DNA from: Lojkania enalia
Lineage: Eukaryota; Ascomycota; Dothideomycetes; Pleosporales
NCBI GenBank assembly: GCA_010094045.1
Contig: ML986756.1
Span: 12,970-59,256, forward strand
Direction: 5' to 3'
Length of the DNA: 46,287 nt
Part shown: one piece after another, positions 1 to 11,461 of the stretch
Numbering within the stretch: the first letter of the stretch is position 1
Layout: each line of letters starts with the position of its first letter
Notes under the pieces: model-generated
The model's database searches: none
Seen by the model: only the letters and a program-made list of their open reading frames with translations
What the model was told of the DNA's origin: nothing
Program-made: the position numbers and the translations under genes

Positions 1-3000
1 GTAAGTTATACTATTAATAGTAGTATTATCTAATTATTTTATCTATAGTTAAGGTAGTACTATAGATATTACTCTACTATTTAGTTTATTTATTCTATCT
101 ATCTATCTATTTATAGGTAAAATACTATAGATATCTTATATTTAATTCCTAGTAAGTTTATAATTATTTGCTAAAACTTTAAAGTAAACTTAGTATTTTA
201 GTCTATAATTATCTTTTATAGTATCCTATATTATACGATAATCTATCTTAGAAAGATATTTACAACTTATTCTACTAATAATACTTTATTATAGAGAATA
301 AAGTAGGTGTATTTTATAAGTCTATTTACAATTATTATAATAGAGTTGTATACTTCTCCCTTAGGGTAGTCTTTTAATTTTAGTAGCTTAATTAGTATTT
401 CTAAGTTCTATAGTAGTTTATAAGATATATATCTATTAGATTTATTCTATTAGTAGTCTACGCATTCTTATAATATATTCTTTATCTATTCTCTTACTTT
501 AGGAAAGTAGAATCCTCTAAGAATTCGTTCTAGCGTTTTTTCTATTCCTTAGTATCCGTATATAGAGGCTTCGTAGAATTGTCTAATAAATTCTTTTCTA
601 ACTTTAGCTAGTATATAGATTTAATTATAGACGTATAGTAGTCTATCTATCTATTCTAGTTCTTATTCTTAGAGTTCTCTAGGTATTCTATCTATTACTA
701 ACCTAATTAGTATTATCTAGCTTACTTCTTTAGTAATAGTCGTTACTATAAGTCTTAGGTAATTATATACTATACTTTTATCTTATTATTTTCTTAGTAG
801 TATAGCTGTAGTTCCTTTCTCTTACTTATATTCTAGTAGTCTACTTAATACGTCTACTCTTTAGTTTTATTTCCTACTAATATAGATAATCTTAAAGTCG
901 AATACAGCTAGTTTTTATAACTATCTAACCTACCTAGGAGTAAGAGTTTTAGTAGTAAGAAAGGTAGTAAGATTTTTATAGTTGTAATAGACTTTAGTTT
1001 ACTATTTTACTTCTTATAGATATATACGCTATTCTTTAAAATATACTATAATAGCTAGAAATTCTTAGTTATATATATTATAATTTATTTCTACTGGTGT
1101 AAGTTTTCGTAAATAGTATACTACTAGATATCGTTTTCTATTATAGATTTATATAAGGATTCTAGCTATTCTTATTTCTAATACGTTAGTTTCTATAAAA
1201 GCTTTCTTTTCTAGGTTATAGAGTTTCAGTACTAGTTCTTATTAGAATTGTTTCTTAACTTCTTAGAAGGCTTTTTCTTATTTATTTCCCTATATAAAAG
1301 TAACATCTTTTCTTAATAGTTATATTAAGGGTGTAGTTATATCGCTCTAATTATCTATAAAGGTTCGATAGAAGTTATAAAATCCTATAAAGGATTAGAT
1401 ATCTTTAACTAACTTTAAGGTTAGCTAGTTTCTAATTACTACTAATTTATTTAAGTCTATTTATAGTTGTTCTAATTTAATAATAAATTCTAAATAGTCT
1501 ATTTATATAGTATAGAATTTATATTTTCTTATCTTAAGGTATAATTTTACTGCTTATAGTACGCGTAGTACTTATTTAATATATTTCTTATATTCTTACT
1601 TTATTTTTAAATATACGAGAACGTTGTCTAAATATACTATATAGAATTATTTAAGGTAGGGTCTTAGTACCTTATTAATTCGTTTTTAAAAAGTAGCTGG
1701 TATATTAGTAAGTCTAAATAGTATAACTAGGTATTTAAAGAGTCTCTTTTTTATCCTAAATACTATTTTCTATTTATCTCCTTTTTTAATACGGATCTAG
1801 TAGTATATATTTTAGATGTCTAATTTTATTAAGATAGTAGCTTCTCTTAATTAGTCTCTTAAGTTATAGATAAGTAGTAAAGAGTATTAATCCTTAATTG
1901 TAATATTGTTAAGAGTATAATAATTAACGTATATTTATAGGTCTATTATTCCTTTCTTATCTATAAAGAGTATAGAGTATACTACTAATAAGCTTAATTC
2001 TCGGATTATTTCTTTCTTTAGGTACTCGTCTACATATTATTCTAGGGCCTTTACTTCCCTTAGTATTAGGCTATATATTAGTTTATATCCGAGTTCTTTT
2101 TCTAGTTATAGTTTAATTTTATAATTATATTCTCTATATTTAGGTAGATATTATAGTAGTTCTTAAAGTTGTTTTATTAAGTGTTAGTATTCCTTAAATA
2201 TACTATATAATACGTTTCCTGTTAGGAATAATTCTTTTACTACTTCTTTTACTATTACAGCAAGTTGTTCCTTAACCGGCTAGCTAGAGTTTTTAAAGAT
2301 AATTCGTCCCGTTTACTAGTTTATCTAAGGATTTTTCTTTCTTAACTATAAAATCTCTAGGATAATATTATAGTCGGTAATTTCTATAATTTAGAAGATT
2401 TATTCTTATTAGGTTGTTCCTAGAATTTTAAACTCTCCTAGTTCTATAGTATATATAACTTTCTTCTAGAAGTCTTTTCCTTTTATAGTTTAGATTATAT
2501 AGAGTCGTTCTAGTCGTACTATAGGTATTCCTTTTCTAGCAATATAGTTACTAGCTATAAAATTCTTTATTACTCTACTATTAATAAGTATATATACTTT
2601 ATAGCCGTAATATTATCCTAGTATTATAAGATAGTATTCTCCTATATTTCTATATAGTTAAGTTGTCTTAGGCTAATAAGCTATTACTTCTTTTATAGAT
2701 ATATATTTTAGGCATTTCCGTTCTAGATATTTATACTATAATCTTCCTCTAATATATACTTTAAGTAGTAGAGGTTCTAATTCGAGTACTATATAATTTT
2801 AGATTTACTTAGTAACTTCCCATCCTATTATAGCTTCTTATTTTACTAGGTTTTCTAGTACCTTATCTTCGTTTAGTCGTTTTAGCTATATACCTATATT
2901 TTCTTTTCTTTTTTAGTAGACCTTGTATTACCGTTTAATATACGATATCTATACTATCTTAAAATATACTAGATAGTATTAGTTTATATAAGAGTTATCG

Positions 3001-4850
3001 TCTTTCCTAACCTAGTAGTTCTATTCTTATTTATATCGTAATACCTTTAGTACCTAGTATTTTACTAGTACTTTACTTTATAAGAAGGCTACTACTTTCT
3101 ATACTATATATACAGCCTTATCCTAATCTATTATATTAAGATATTCTTCTACTACTTTTATTGTTTCTATCCATTTTTAGAAGTATAAGAAGCGGATTTC
3201 TCTAAGATAGGTATTTTACTATTCTTCGTAAACGTTAATAATATCTTATTCTAGTCTATTCTTATTATAGAATCTTATAGGTAGTTCCTTTCTTAGAGTA
3301 GCTATAAAAGTTGGGGTTCCCTATTTATACTCGATTATTCCTTATTAGTATATAGAATATACTTTAGATACTAGTTTAGGTATTAGTACTCTAGTAGTAG
3401 CTTCTTCTATTTATAACAGGGTATTTATTTTCTTATTCTTATCTAATTCTTCCTAAACTTCTTCTAACTATCTTTTTATATATTCTTATATTACTATAAA
3501 TTGTATTTTCTTTTAAAGCTAATATCCTATAGTTTCTTTAAATTATTAGTATATTTAACACTCGTCTTTATTATAGAAGGACTAATATAGGGTTATATAT
3601 TCTATAGTTATAGCTAGTTTTTCTTTACCTACTTCCTGCGGTTTATCTTTTATAAGCCGGTTTTTCTTCTCTTTCTTTTTACTTCAGCATTTCTTTACTA
3701 TATATCCTAGTTTCTAATAATTGTAGTATTTAATATCTTTTTTCTAAGTCTTTCTTTCTTAGGTTACCTATAATTTAGACTTCTTTTCTCTAGTAGTACT
3801 TAGATCTATAGGTCTACCTACATTAGCAGCCTTTATTAAAAAGCGTACCCTTTAGTAGTATACTTACCTTTCCTTATTTTTAAACTAATACAGTTCGTTA
3901 TTAATTCTTTTTACTAATTAGAAGTATAACGCTAGGTCTTAAGGTTGTTCTATATATATTATTACCCTTCTTATTTCTATTTTTAATCCTCTGTAGAACT
4001 TTACTATTATACTATAGTTATCCTATACAACTTTATTTAAGAGCTGTTAAAAACTTAATATATATAAGATAATAGATTCTAGTTAAACTAGGTTATAGAA
4101 TCTATCTTCTACTACTTATACTTCGTCGATATCTCTAAACGCTAGTTTAAGTTTCTATTAGAAGTATACTAGACTCGTAAATATTACCTTAGTTTTACTT
4201 TTCTAGTATTCTTCCGCGTAGTTCTTAAAATCTATTAGAAAGGACTAGAACTAGTTAAGTAGTTTACCTATTAAATAGGCTCCTATAAATAGTACTTTCT
4301 TATTTTTATACTAGATAATATTTAGGTTAGTATTAATATAAATTCTTACTACTACTAGAAATCCTTTAAGTTTAGATCTAATTCTATTAAACTTATTAAG
4401 TAGTACTAACTTAATTTATTACTAATAATATATTAGTAGTAGTACTCTTTTAACTTACTCGAGTTTCTAGATAATTCCTACGAGTTCTATTTCTTACTTA
4501 TTATTAACTATTTCTTATATTTCTTTAAAACTTTTAAGAAGGCTATCTTAAGTCTTCTTTAGGCTTCTTATCTATTTATTTACTAGAACTAGCTACTCCT
4601 ATTATTATATTAATTCGTTCTACATTCTTATAAATATAGTTGTTATATCTACCTCTAAAGAGGTAGCCTTACTAGCTAATCCTAACATTCTACTTACGTA
4701 AGTTTCCTATATTACTTACCGAAGGTATCTCTTTCCTTATAACTAGAGTAGTCTAACTAGTCTTACTTCTTCTAGCTTTACAAGGGTAGTTAAAGTATAA
4801 TAGCCTCTAATTAGCTAGGTGTAGAATAGGGTAATAACTAAGAGTAATTA
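1..4850 (-). mobile_element. RIP-degraded Ty3/gypsy retrotransposon (family A), truncated by the window edge
   Basis: On the minus strand the conceptual translation gives gag-pol landmarks in the right order, all broken by TAG/TAA codons. A gag zinc knuckle lies near 3698-3729 (CX2CX4HX4C spacing, with the first two Cys and the His read as Tyr). A reverse transcriptase core reads LTNIPATF near 1690-1713 and YLDNVLVY at 1611-1634, corresponding to LTNAPATF and YLDDVLVY. The integrase zinc-binding region (G-Y/H-x-GIEKTLERI) is near 430-560, and the integrase core (IVNRLIKY for VDRLTKY) is at about 309-352. The rest of the integrase, any chromodomain and the 3' LTR would lie left of the window. 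CA and TG dinucleotides are nearly absent, the mark of RIP. The RT sequence differs clearly from that of the element at 31211-38681, so this is another family. The right boundary (gag start, 5' LTR) is approximate. Confidence 0.85.
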
Positions 4851-5062
4851 TATATTATAAGGGGATTATTCTTATAAGCTTATAATAGGAGTACGTAAGT
4901 AGTATATATAAAAGATATTTAAGTTAACTATAAAGAGCTATAAAGGTTAGAGTTGTAAGGTTATTAAATATAATTTAGTTCTCTTACTATTTCTTCCTAC
5001 TTAGTTACTTAACTAACTAAATAACTAAACACGCTTAATTATTTAATTAACTAAACTATTAA
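4851..5062. other. AT-rich junction between two dead transposons
   Basis: This stretch has no readable coding remnant. It may hold the 5' LTR end or leader of the family A retrotransposon. No second copy exists in the window to define the LTR, so its limits cannot be set from the sequence alone. Confidence 0.4.
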
Positions 5063-6792
5063 ACGTATTATATATCTTATATTAGTCTTATTCTTCTAGC
5101 TATATAGAGTCCTAAATCTTAATTAGGTCTAGTATAGAAATTTCTATAGAGGTATCTATAATAAATAGCTTTATAATATAATTACTAGCCTAATTTAATA
5201 AAGCTTAATAAGACTAAAAAATAGATAATTATTTAGTATATACTAGATCTAGATATAAGAGAATTTCTACTATAGCTTACTACTATTTAAAATCTAGCTA
5301 ATTTACTACTAGTTATATATTCTACTAGTTAGGTTAGAAAGAACTAGGTAGAGAATTTTATTAAATATACGCTTAAGCTTAAGGTTAAATTTAATTAAAA
5401 GTACGACTATTTAAAAGCTAAATATAAGGATTCTAAGGTTATAGAAGGCTAGTTCTACCTTATATAGAATATAAAGGCTAAGTATAGTATTATTAATAAA
5501 AATATATACAACTTTAATAAATTAAACTTTATAATAGACGTAATATTAATAAAAGTAGTAATTACTAGCTCTAAGAGATAGAATCGACTAAAGTAGCTCT
5601 AACTAGATAATTATAAGTAGACTATAGTTATCTAGGGTATTAACGCGATAGGATAGATAATACTATCTTTTATTATCTTTATAGGTACCTATTACCTCTC
5701 TATATAGTATAAAGAAGATAATATTCTACTAACCTAGACTATATAGGTTACTAATAACAGCTGGATAATAAATAATATTAGTATTAAATAGTTAAAGTAC
5801 TTTAATATATATATAAAGGATTGTACTATTAGTATATATTAATTACTAATTTTTAATAGCTATAAGAGCTATAACTTACTTAAATTTAGGTAGTTCTATA
5901 AGGAAAAGAATATTATTACTCTTTATATACCTCTATATTTATTATATCTACTATAACTACTAAATATAGGTTATTTCTTACTTTTAAAGACTGCGTATAG
6001 GCGCTAAGTTAAGTAGCTAATATACGGGTATATTAACTATATAATAAAAATTAAATTCTTATTCTACTTTAAAGTAGCTTTTAACATAGTAATTATAAAG
6101 AGTAATATCTTAGGTAGCTTTTAAAATACTAGTCTAGTTCTATTTAACTTAAATATAGTACTATTAAAGCTTAAAGTTTAACTATATATACTAATATCCT
6201 TTATAGTTAAAGATACCTTTTAAAAGTTAAAAATATTAAGTAATTCTATCGAATTTAGGTTTTAATCTATATACGTTCGATTAAGAGTTTAAAAGTACCT
6301 AAATAGCTTACTTACTTTAATAGTAGAAGTATTTAAATAGTTTATAAAAGGTACTACGTATATAATATATAAAAATATACTATTACGCGCTTAGATTACT
6401 AAACTTTAAGTAGCTAATAAAACTGCTATATAATATTAATCGTATAAAAGAAAGTATATATAAAAGAAGATAATCTAATAATTAAAGAAGGCGTTTAATT
6501 AACTACTCAAAAAGAGTTTAGTATTTGTACTAATAGAAAGAAGAGTAGAAAGAAGACGCGTGTTAATAGAGGCTAGCTAACTTAAAAGTACTATAGGTAG
6601 TATAGTAAGGCTAGATATAACTTACAGACGTATAAAAATAATACTATAGATATAGAAGAATAGACTACTATACTATATAGTATAATAGAATATAAGAAAG
6701 TATAATATTTTACAAAAAGTAGTCGCGATTTTAGTATAGTCTTAGTATTATAATTAGCTTGCTTAGGTGATCAGCTTACTTATATAGTACGT
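5063..6792 (+). mobile_element. RIP-degraded Fot1/pogo-like DNA transposon
   Basis: The plus strand encodes a dead pogo-superfamily transposase. An N-terminal helix-turn-helix region begins near 5215 (YILDLD motif). IYNFNKLNF at about 5506-5532 corresponds to the IYNFDETGF start of the DDE domain, with the catalytic Asp codon GAT/GAC read as AAT. A later DDE segment (ITLYIPLYLLYLL, then GYFLLLKTAYRR) near 5915-6000 corresponds to ITLYMPPHSSHLLQPLDVGCFxPLKxxYxR. The right end is well placed: ACGT at 6789-6792 followed by TA, as in the other pogo elements of this window. The left end (ACGTATTATATA at 5063) resembles the right terminus over about 12 bases only, so it is tentative. The resulting length of about 1.73 kb fits the 1.85-kb relatives near 41-45 kb. 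Family: DDE transposases that insert at TA. Confidence 0.8.
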
Positions 6793-6794
6793 TA

Positions 6795-7361
6795 TTTCTT
6801 TTAATATTAAGTAGTTATTATATTACTAATCTATATACTACTAATATATATAATAACCGCTATTATAGTTATATATATACCTAGGCTTTAATTATATTAG
6901 ATTAGTTAGAAGTAGTAGTTTTAGTAAAAAAAGAGTATTAGAATCGCCGGTTCTTTAAATATAATAAGTATATTCTTAGAAGTCTAATATAGTAATAAGA
7001 TAATTCTGCGAGAATAACTATATAGGACTTAATTTATAGAGAAGATCTATTAACTTATATAGAAAGGTCTAAGACTGCTAAGCCTAGCTTATTAGGTCTA
7101 TTAGGTCTATTAAGTCTATCCTACTAGTTCTAACACTTCTACTATTATTGTATATATAGGTTGTACTATACTTTATCATCTAACTAATTATCTCCCTAGT
7201 TCCCGCAGTCCTACTACTCACTGTCCAATGATTAGTCCATAACATGCGTCTGCCTGTTATTACCTTGTTAGTCCTCGTCCGAGTCGACCCTCACAGTGGC
7301 TGATGTTGGATCAAGCCCTAGCCACAGAGGCGGTGCCTCTTGGCGTTCTGTGTTCATAACA
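6795..7361 (-). repeat. LTR of Ty3/gypsy family B plus a short internal stub; half RIPped, half intact
   Basis: Positions 6821-7361 (541 bp) are the reverse complement of the LTRs at 31211-31743 and 38140-38681. On the minus strand the LTR starts at 7361 with TGTTATGAACACAG, the unmutated form of TATTATAAATATAG in the other copies, and ends at 6821. Beyond the LTR end, 6795-6820 matches the internal sequence that follows the 5' LTR at 31744, so this is the 5' LTR of a minus-strand element cut off by the pogo-like element, not a solo LTR. From 6821 to about 7200 CA/TG are almost absent. From about 7205 to 7361 they are normal. It also carries a short AGGTCTATT-type tandem repeat near 7095-7120 (plus strand). 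Confidence 0.9.
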
Positions 7362-7870
7362 ACCTAATCTACCTCTTTTTAGAGCCGCTGAGTATTGTAG
7401 GGGGGTGCCATTGGGAGTGTTGTTCAAAGAGGCGTTTTTTTTTTTTTTTTTAGTAGAGTGGCAATATGACTGATTTGGCCAAATGAGTGATTAAACACGT
7501 TATTATATTTTATTAGTTAAGCCCAACCGACTGCTTGGTACTAGGGAGCTCGGATCCCACAGTCAGCTTGGCTTTTTGACCAGTCGGCTGAGCTGAATTT
7601 TGGGTGCGGTCTCCGAACAGCCACGACCGACTAGCATCAAATAGCGCCGATTGCCTCGGCCCTTTTTTTCTCGCCTTGCATCATCCATCCCATCCATCAA
7701 CCCGTTGCACTACACGCTCTTTACCACAGCCTGTGTCGCTCCATCGTTGCAGTCGCCGCCCTGTGGAACATGCGCACGCCCACCTTCTCGCGTCTCTGGA
7801 TTTACTTCGACACGCCTCGCACCGGTTCGAGGTAGCAGCACAGCTCTGTGGAGGAAGCAGTCGGCCCGCC
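7362..7870. other. Upstream region of the mitochondrial carrier gene
   Basis: This is unique sequence of normal composition between the LTR and the first gene. It has a 17-base T tract at 7435-7451 and a pyrimidine-rich, CATCCATC-type stretch near 7680-7700 that probably lies in the promoter or 5' untranslated region. No ATG in frame with the carrier occurs before 7871. Confidence 0.5.
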
Positions 7871-9230
7871 ATGACCGCCGACAAAGCCGAAGCCACCGGG
7901 AACGTGTCCTTGGTCCAAAAAATGTTTTCTGCCGTCACCGGCAGCGTATTAACGTCGCTACTCGGTGAGTGCATTCCTGGTTCGGGGCTGCAGTTGAGCG
8001 CTTCCGACAATATCGCAGCCGCTCCTTCTCTATTTGCTAACTAGAGTCTTAGTGACGCCTCTCGATGTCGTCCGGGTACGCCTCCAGTCTCAGGCAGCCG
8101 CACCAAATACGCACACGCCGCAGGCGCCCTTGTTCAACACGCTTTCGCTCACTCAGTTCCGCGACTTGCCCCCCACTCTTGGAATATCCACTTGCTGTAG
8201 AGAGGTTTTCTGGGTCAACAACAATGCTCCGTACTGTGTTGCCGGCCCGACTATTGCCCCCATCAATCCTACCGATGCCGCTTGCGCTGTACAAGAGGTG
8301 GAGCGTCGAACAATAAACAGCACGTGGGACGGGCTGCGAAAGATTGCCCAAAATGAGGGACCGAGGACGCTATGGCGAGGGCTGTCCCCAACTCTTGTCA
8401 TGGCCGTCCCTGCAAACGTCATCTACTTTGCCGGATATGACTGGCTGAGGATGTCAGAAACGTCGCCCTTTCGAATAGCCGTTCCTGATCCATACATTCC
8501 ACTAGTGGCTGGAGCGAGCGCTAGAATCATGGCCGCTATAGTTGTCAACCCTATCGAGATGTTCAAAACGAGGATGCAGTCTGCACATCACTCAAACACT
8601 GCGGCTGGACATTTCCGAGAGACTCTGGATGGATTGAAAGAAATGGTGGCGGCACAGGGCCCTTGGAGCTTATGGAGAGGGCTAACTCTCACATTATGGA
8701 GGGATGTACCGTTTTCTGCTATCTACTGGTGGGGTTACGAGACGGGCCGCAATCTTCTCACCGACGCTCGTGGAAAAGTAGAAGTAAGACATGATGGTGC
8801 TGATTCTCGCATGGATTGTGGGGAAGAAAAGGTTACGCGTCGGAGCCGATCCCGAAGTTGCCAAAACCACATTTCGACCCTCGTTGATAGCTTCATTGCG
8901 GGAGCAACCTCAGGTGCAGTCGCTGCTCTGATCACTACACCATTCGACGTTGGGAAGACGCGACAGCAAATTGCGCGCCATTCAGGAGATTTTGTGAAAG
9001 TCCTTGCCAGCTCAGCCACAAAGGTTATTCGACCAGAAGACCGATCGATGCCACTCTTCTTGTGGCACATATTTCAAGAGCAAGGCTTGTCTGGCTTGTT
9101 CAAAGGGTGGACGGCTAGATGTTTGAAGGTAGCCCCTGCATGTGCTATCATGATCAGCAGTTATGAGATCGGAAAGAAGATGGCAAATGATATCAATGAC
9201 CGGCACCAGCGACGACTGCATGATTCTTGA
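7871..9230 (+). CDS. mtm1: Mitochondrial carrier, Mtm1/SLC25A39-40 type
   Basis: Two exons, 7871-7964 and 8047-9230, are joined across an 82-bp intron (GTGAGT...AG) and give 425 residues. The mitochondrial carrier signature occurs three times: TPLDVVRVR just after the intron, NPIEMFKTR in the middle and TPFDVGKTR near the C terminus, as expected for a three-repeat, six-helix inner-membrane carrier. The first repeat has the long loop with a CCREVFW motif that is typical of the Mtm1/SLC25A39/40 branch. Members of this branch are linked to mitochondrial glutathione import and, in yeast, to manganese loading of Sod2 and to iron-sulfur and haem metabolism. The start is the first ATG in the exon 1 frame. 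The splice acceptor at 8045-8046 was chosen because using the AG two bases earlier creates an immediate stop. Length is normal for the family and I see no damage. Confidence 0.93.
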
Positions 9231-9685
9231 TCATTTGTTTACACGAACAGTTCCTTAATAACACTGTAAATATTAGTAACTCCTGGTAGGTACCATATGT
9301 ATTGTATTTTGGCGTGAGCACTGTGTCTACCCTTGGCGGTTGTTTCAACCTAGTTCACATCCGCATCGGCAGGGGCGTTTTTTTGTTGGAGAATTTGAGT
9401 CTCAGGAAAACTCAGTCTTGATACTAGCGCATTCAGCTCTAAAAACTCCGCGCATGTACTATAATGAATCGCAATAGAAAGAACAATCACATTTAGCTTC
9501 ACTTGTTTACTACGAATGTGTCGCCCGCTCTCTCTCAGGGAACCTTACATAATCAAGTGATAAACGGAAGAACACATTCTCCGACGACAACGGTCCGCGC
9601 GCAGGTTCATCTCACAATTAATCCATATGCGGCCGCTGGAATTTGGACGAGTGTTGACGACTACTCTACGTGCCACCCAACCATT
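9231..9685. other. Intergenic region between the carrier and Ely5-like genes
   Basis: This holds the 3' end of the carrier transcript and the promoter of the next gene. I see no ORF with homology, no RNA gene and no repeat. The open frame upstream of 9686 has only a TTG start and unconserved sequence. Confidence 0.5.
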
Positions 9686-10736
9686 ATGCTCGATATCGAG
9701 GAGTATGAAGCTGTATTCCCTAATGGCATCGAATATAGCGAAAGCCGGATCAAGAGCATATATCAATGGCAAGCTCAGCTTGGCGGAAAATTATTCTTTG
9801 CGCGGCTGCTAGATCTTCTCCATATCAAGGGTAAGAGTTATTTTCGCAGTCACAGATTCTTGATCCTAATACGAATTAGGACGAAAGATCTACCCACCCA
9901 AAACACGTCAACAGCTTGTTGAACTTCACGGACTTATAGTCGATGCCCCAGTTGCGTTACACTACAAGCATTGCTTGCTTTTCTACCTCCTCAAAGATCT
10001 TTCCCCGTCCTTCCATGATTACGTAGAGACAGATATTGCGACCGTCTTCGCCCGGGACGTATATTTGGAGAAGCGCTTCTGGACGTTTGTAGAGGGCTTG
10101 TGGGCGTTAGACCACCTGGAGGTTGAGATCGCGGTGCACAATCTCACGCATCCATCCATCATCCCCACATTCCCGGACGAGATTATGCTCGCGCTTCTGA
10201 AACAGAGGCACCAGCCCTCCGGAGCTGCGAGTGGGGAATATATCTTGCCAATGGCATACTACAACTGCGTCAAGCCACCACTCACGAATGAGGAGGCCAA
10301 GGTCGAGTTCCTGAGGTATATGGCCAATCGCAGCATTACGGAGGCTTTCTATTGGATCCGCTCACGGCCTGAAATCGAGCGCAGGCAACTCTTCGAGATT
10401 GTTATTGAAATGACGCTTGAGTATACTATACACACCAGGATTAGCCAGGAATACTCGCAAGAGGACCGCGCCATGGAGTTTATCAGCTTGCCGTTTGAGA
10501 AGAAGGAGGAAAAGTGGGTCGAGCAATTTTTAATAGAGGGGAGAGGAAGGAATTTTCGGCAGGCGAAAGAGACAGTTCTTATGATGAAGATGGCCACGGG
10601 TAGGTTGAATGAGGTGGCAGATGAAAACCTGTTGAAGGGAAGGAACCATGGGGATGTGAATTGGGAGATGTTGAAAAATGGGATTAAGAGGGGTTTAGGG
10701 CCGAGGGATGAGGACGCTGCGTCCTTTGCCGAATAA
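9686..10736 (+). CDS. ELYS/Ely5-like nuclear pore complex assembly protein
   Basis: Two exons, 9686-9830 and 9880-10736, flank a 49-bp intron (GTAAGA...TTAG) and give 333 residues. The protein begins MLDIEEYEAVFP, has RKIYPPKTRQQL at the exon junction, then LHYKHCLLFYLLKDL and an alpha-helical body with FVEGLWALDH. This pattern matches the fungal ELYS-like domain, as in fission yeast Ely5, a subunit of the Nup107-160 outer-ring subcomplex at the nuclear envelope. Unlike animal ELYS there is no N-terminal beta-propeller or AT-hook tail, which is normal for the short fungal form. The start was placed at the first ATG that opens directly into the conserved EYEAVFP segment. The charged C terminus ends RGLGPRDEDAASFAE. 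The family assignment is from remembered sequence pattern. Confidence 0.85.
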
Positions 10737-11461
10737 TCTTAGACTAGGAGCAGCATAGATCATTTGGTTCATGGCATAGCGCAGGAGTTTGGCTGAGTCG
10801 TTTCGCTTCTGGTTTTCTCATGTGGAGAGACTAGGAATAAATGATATTATAATATGCAATGGAGCGTATGTGAGACGCTCGATCTAAGTCGTCCTACAAT
10901 GCTATATGCAGTCACTTGATACAGAAGCCTCATACATTCCGGTGCTTTACCCTCTTAAATAACATCCGATTCCTGAATCATTACCCTGCCTGCATTTCAG
11001 TACTTTGCCCACTTCAATGATATTCCAATTCTTGACTTATCATTCTCTATAACAGTTGCCCGTAAGTAGAGTATATAATGCAGGTGCAGGTGCAGGTGGG
11101 AGATGTGTTGTCACGTGATAGTACAAGCATAGACCACCGCGATCGGCTTTCATCTAGCGAAGGCGGCAGTCGCTTTACCACAACCCAGGCTCCCACAGCT
11201 GGCGACCCTGCGCGCTGCACCCAAGGCTCCCGCAAACCTGTCGACCTATTCCCTCGCTCTTCATCGGGCATACTACAGTCTCCGAATGATTCTGGTGTTG
11301 AATTCTTTCTATTGTAGAAAGTGTTGACGTCGGCTAATTCCCCCCAAGGTTTCACTGATCTTCAGTGGGGCTTTTCGTGATAACGAATATCTATATCTAT
11401 ACATATCTATTCATTCTCCTCACCACCGTTCTAAGGACAACTTTCAACACTGCTATCAGTT
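10737..11461. other. Intergenic region and probable taf1 promoter/5' leader
   Basis: There is no conserved coding signal. A short CAGGTG tandem run lies at about 11080-11100, and a pyrimidine-rich leader with CTATATCTATACATATC stands just upstream of the taf1 ATG. Small ORFs here on both strands look like chance. Confidence 0.5.

Noticed and set aside
1..4850. Family A and family B being the same retrotransposon
   Set aside because: The reverse transcriptase and zinc-knuckle sequences differ by far more than RIP-type changes (for example KRINKVLRPYL against TVINNVLKEYL).
1..7200. Dense short repeats such as TAGTA/CTATA in AT blocks as a CRISPR or satellite
   Set aside because: There is no regular repeat-spacer pattern. 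The look comes from RIP turning CA/TG into TA.
6821..7361. Solo LTR interpretation
   Set aside because: The sequence next to the LTR 3' end (6795-6820) matches the internal sequence of the complete element, and the flanking 5-mers (ACCTA and TATTA) do not form a target duplication.
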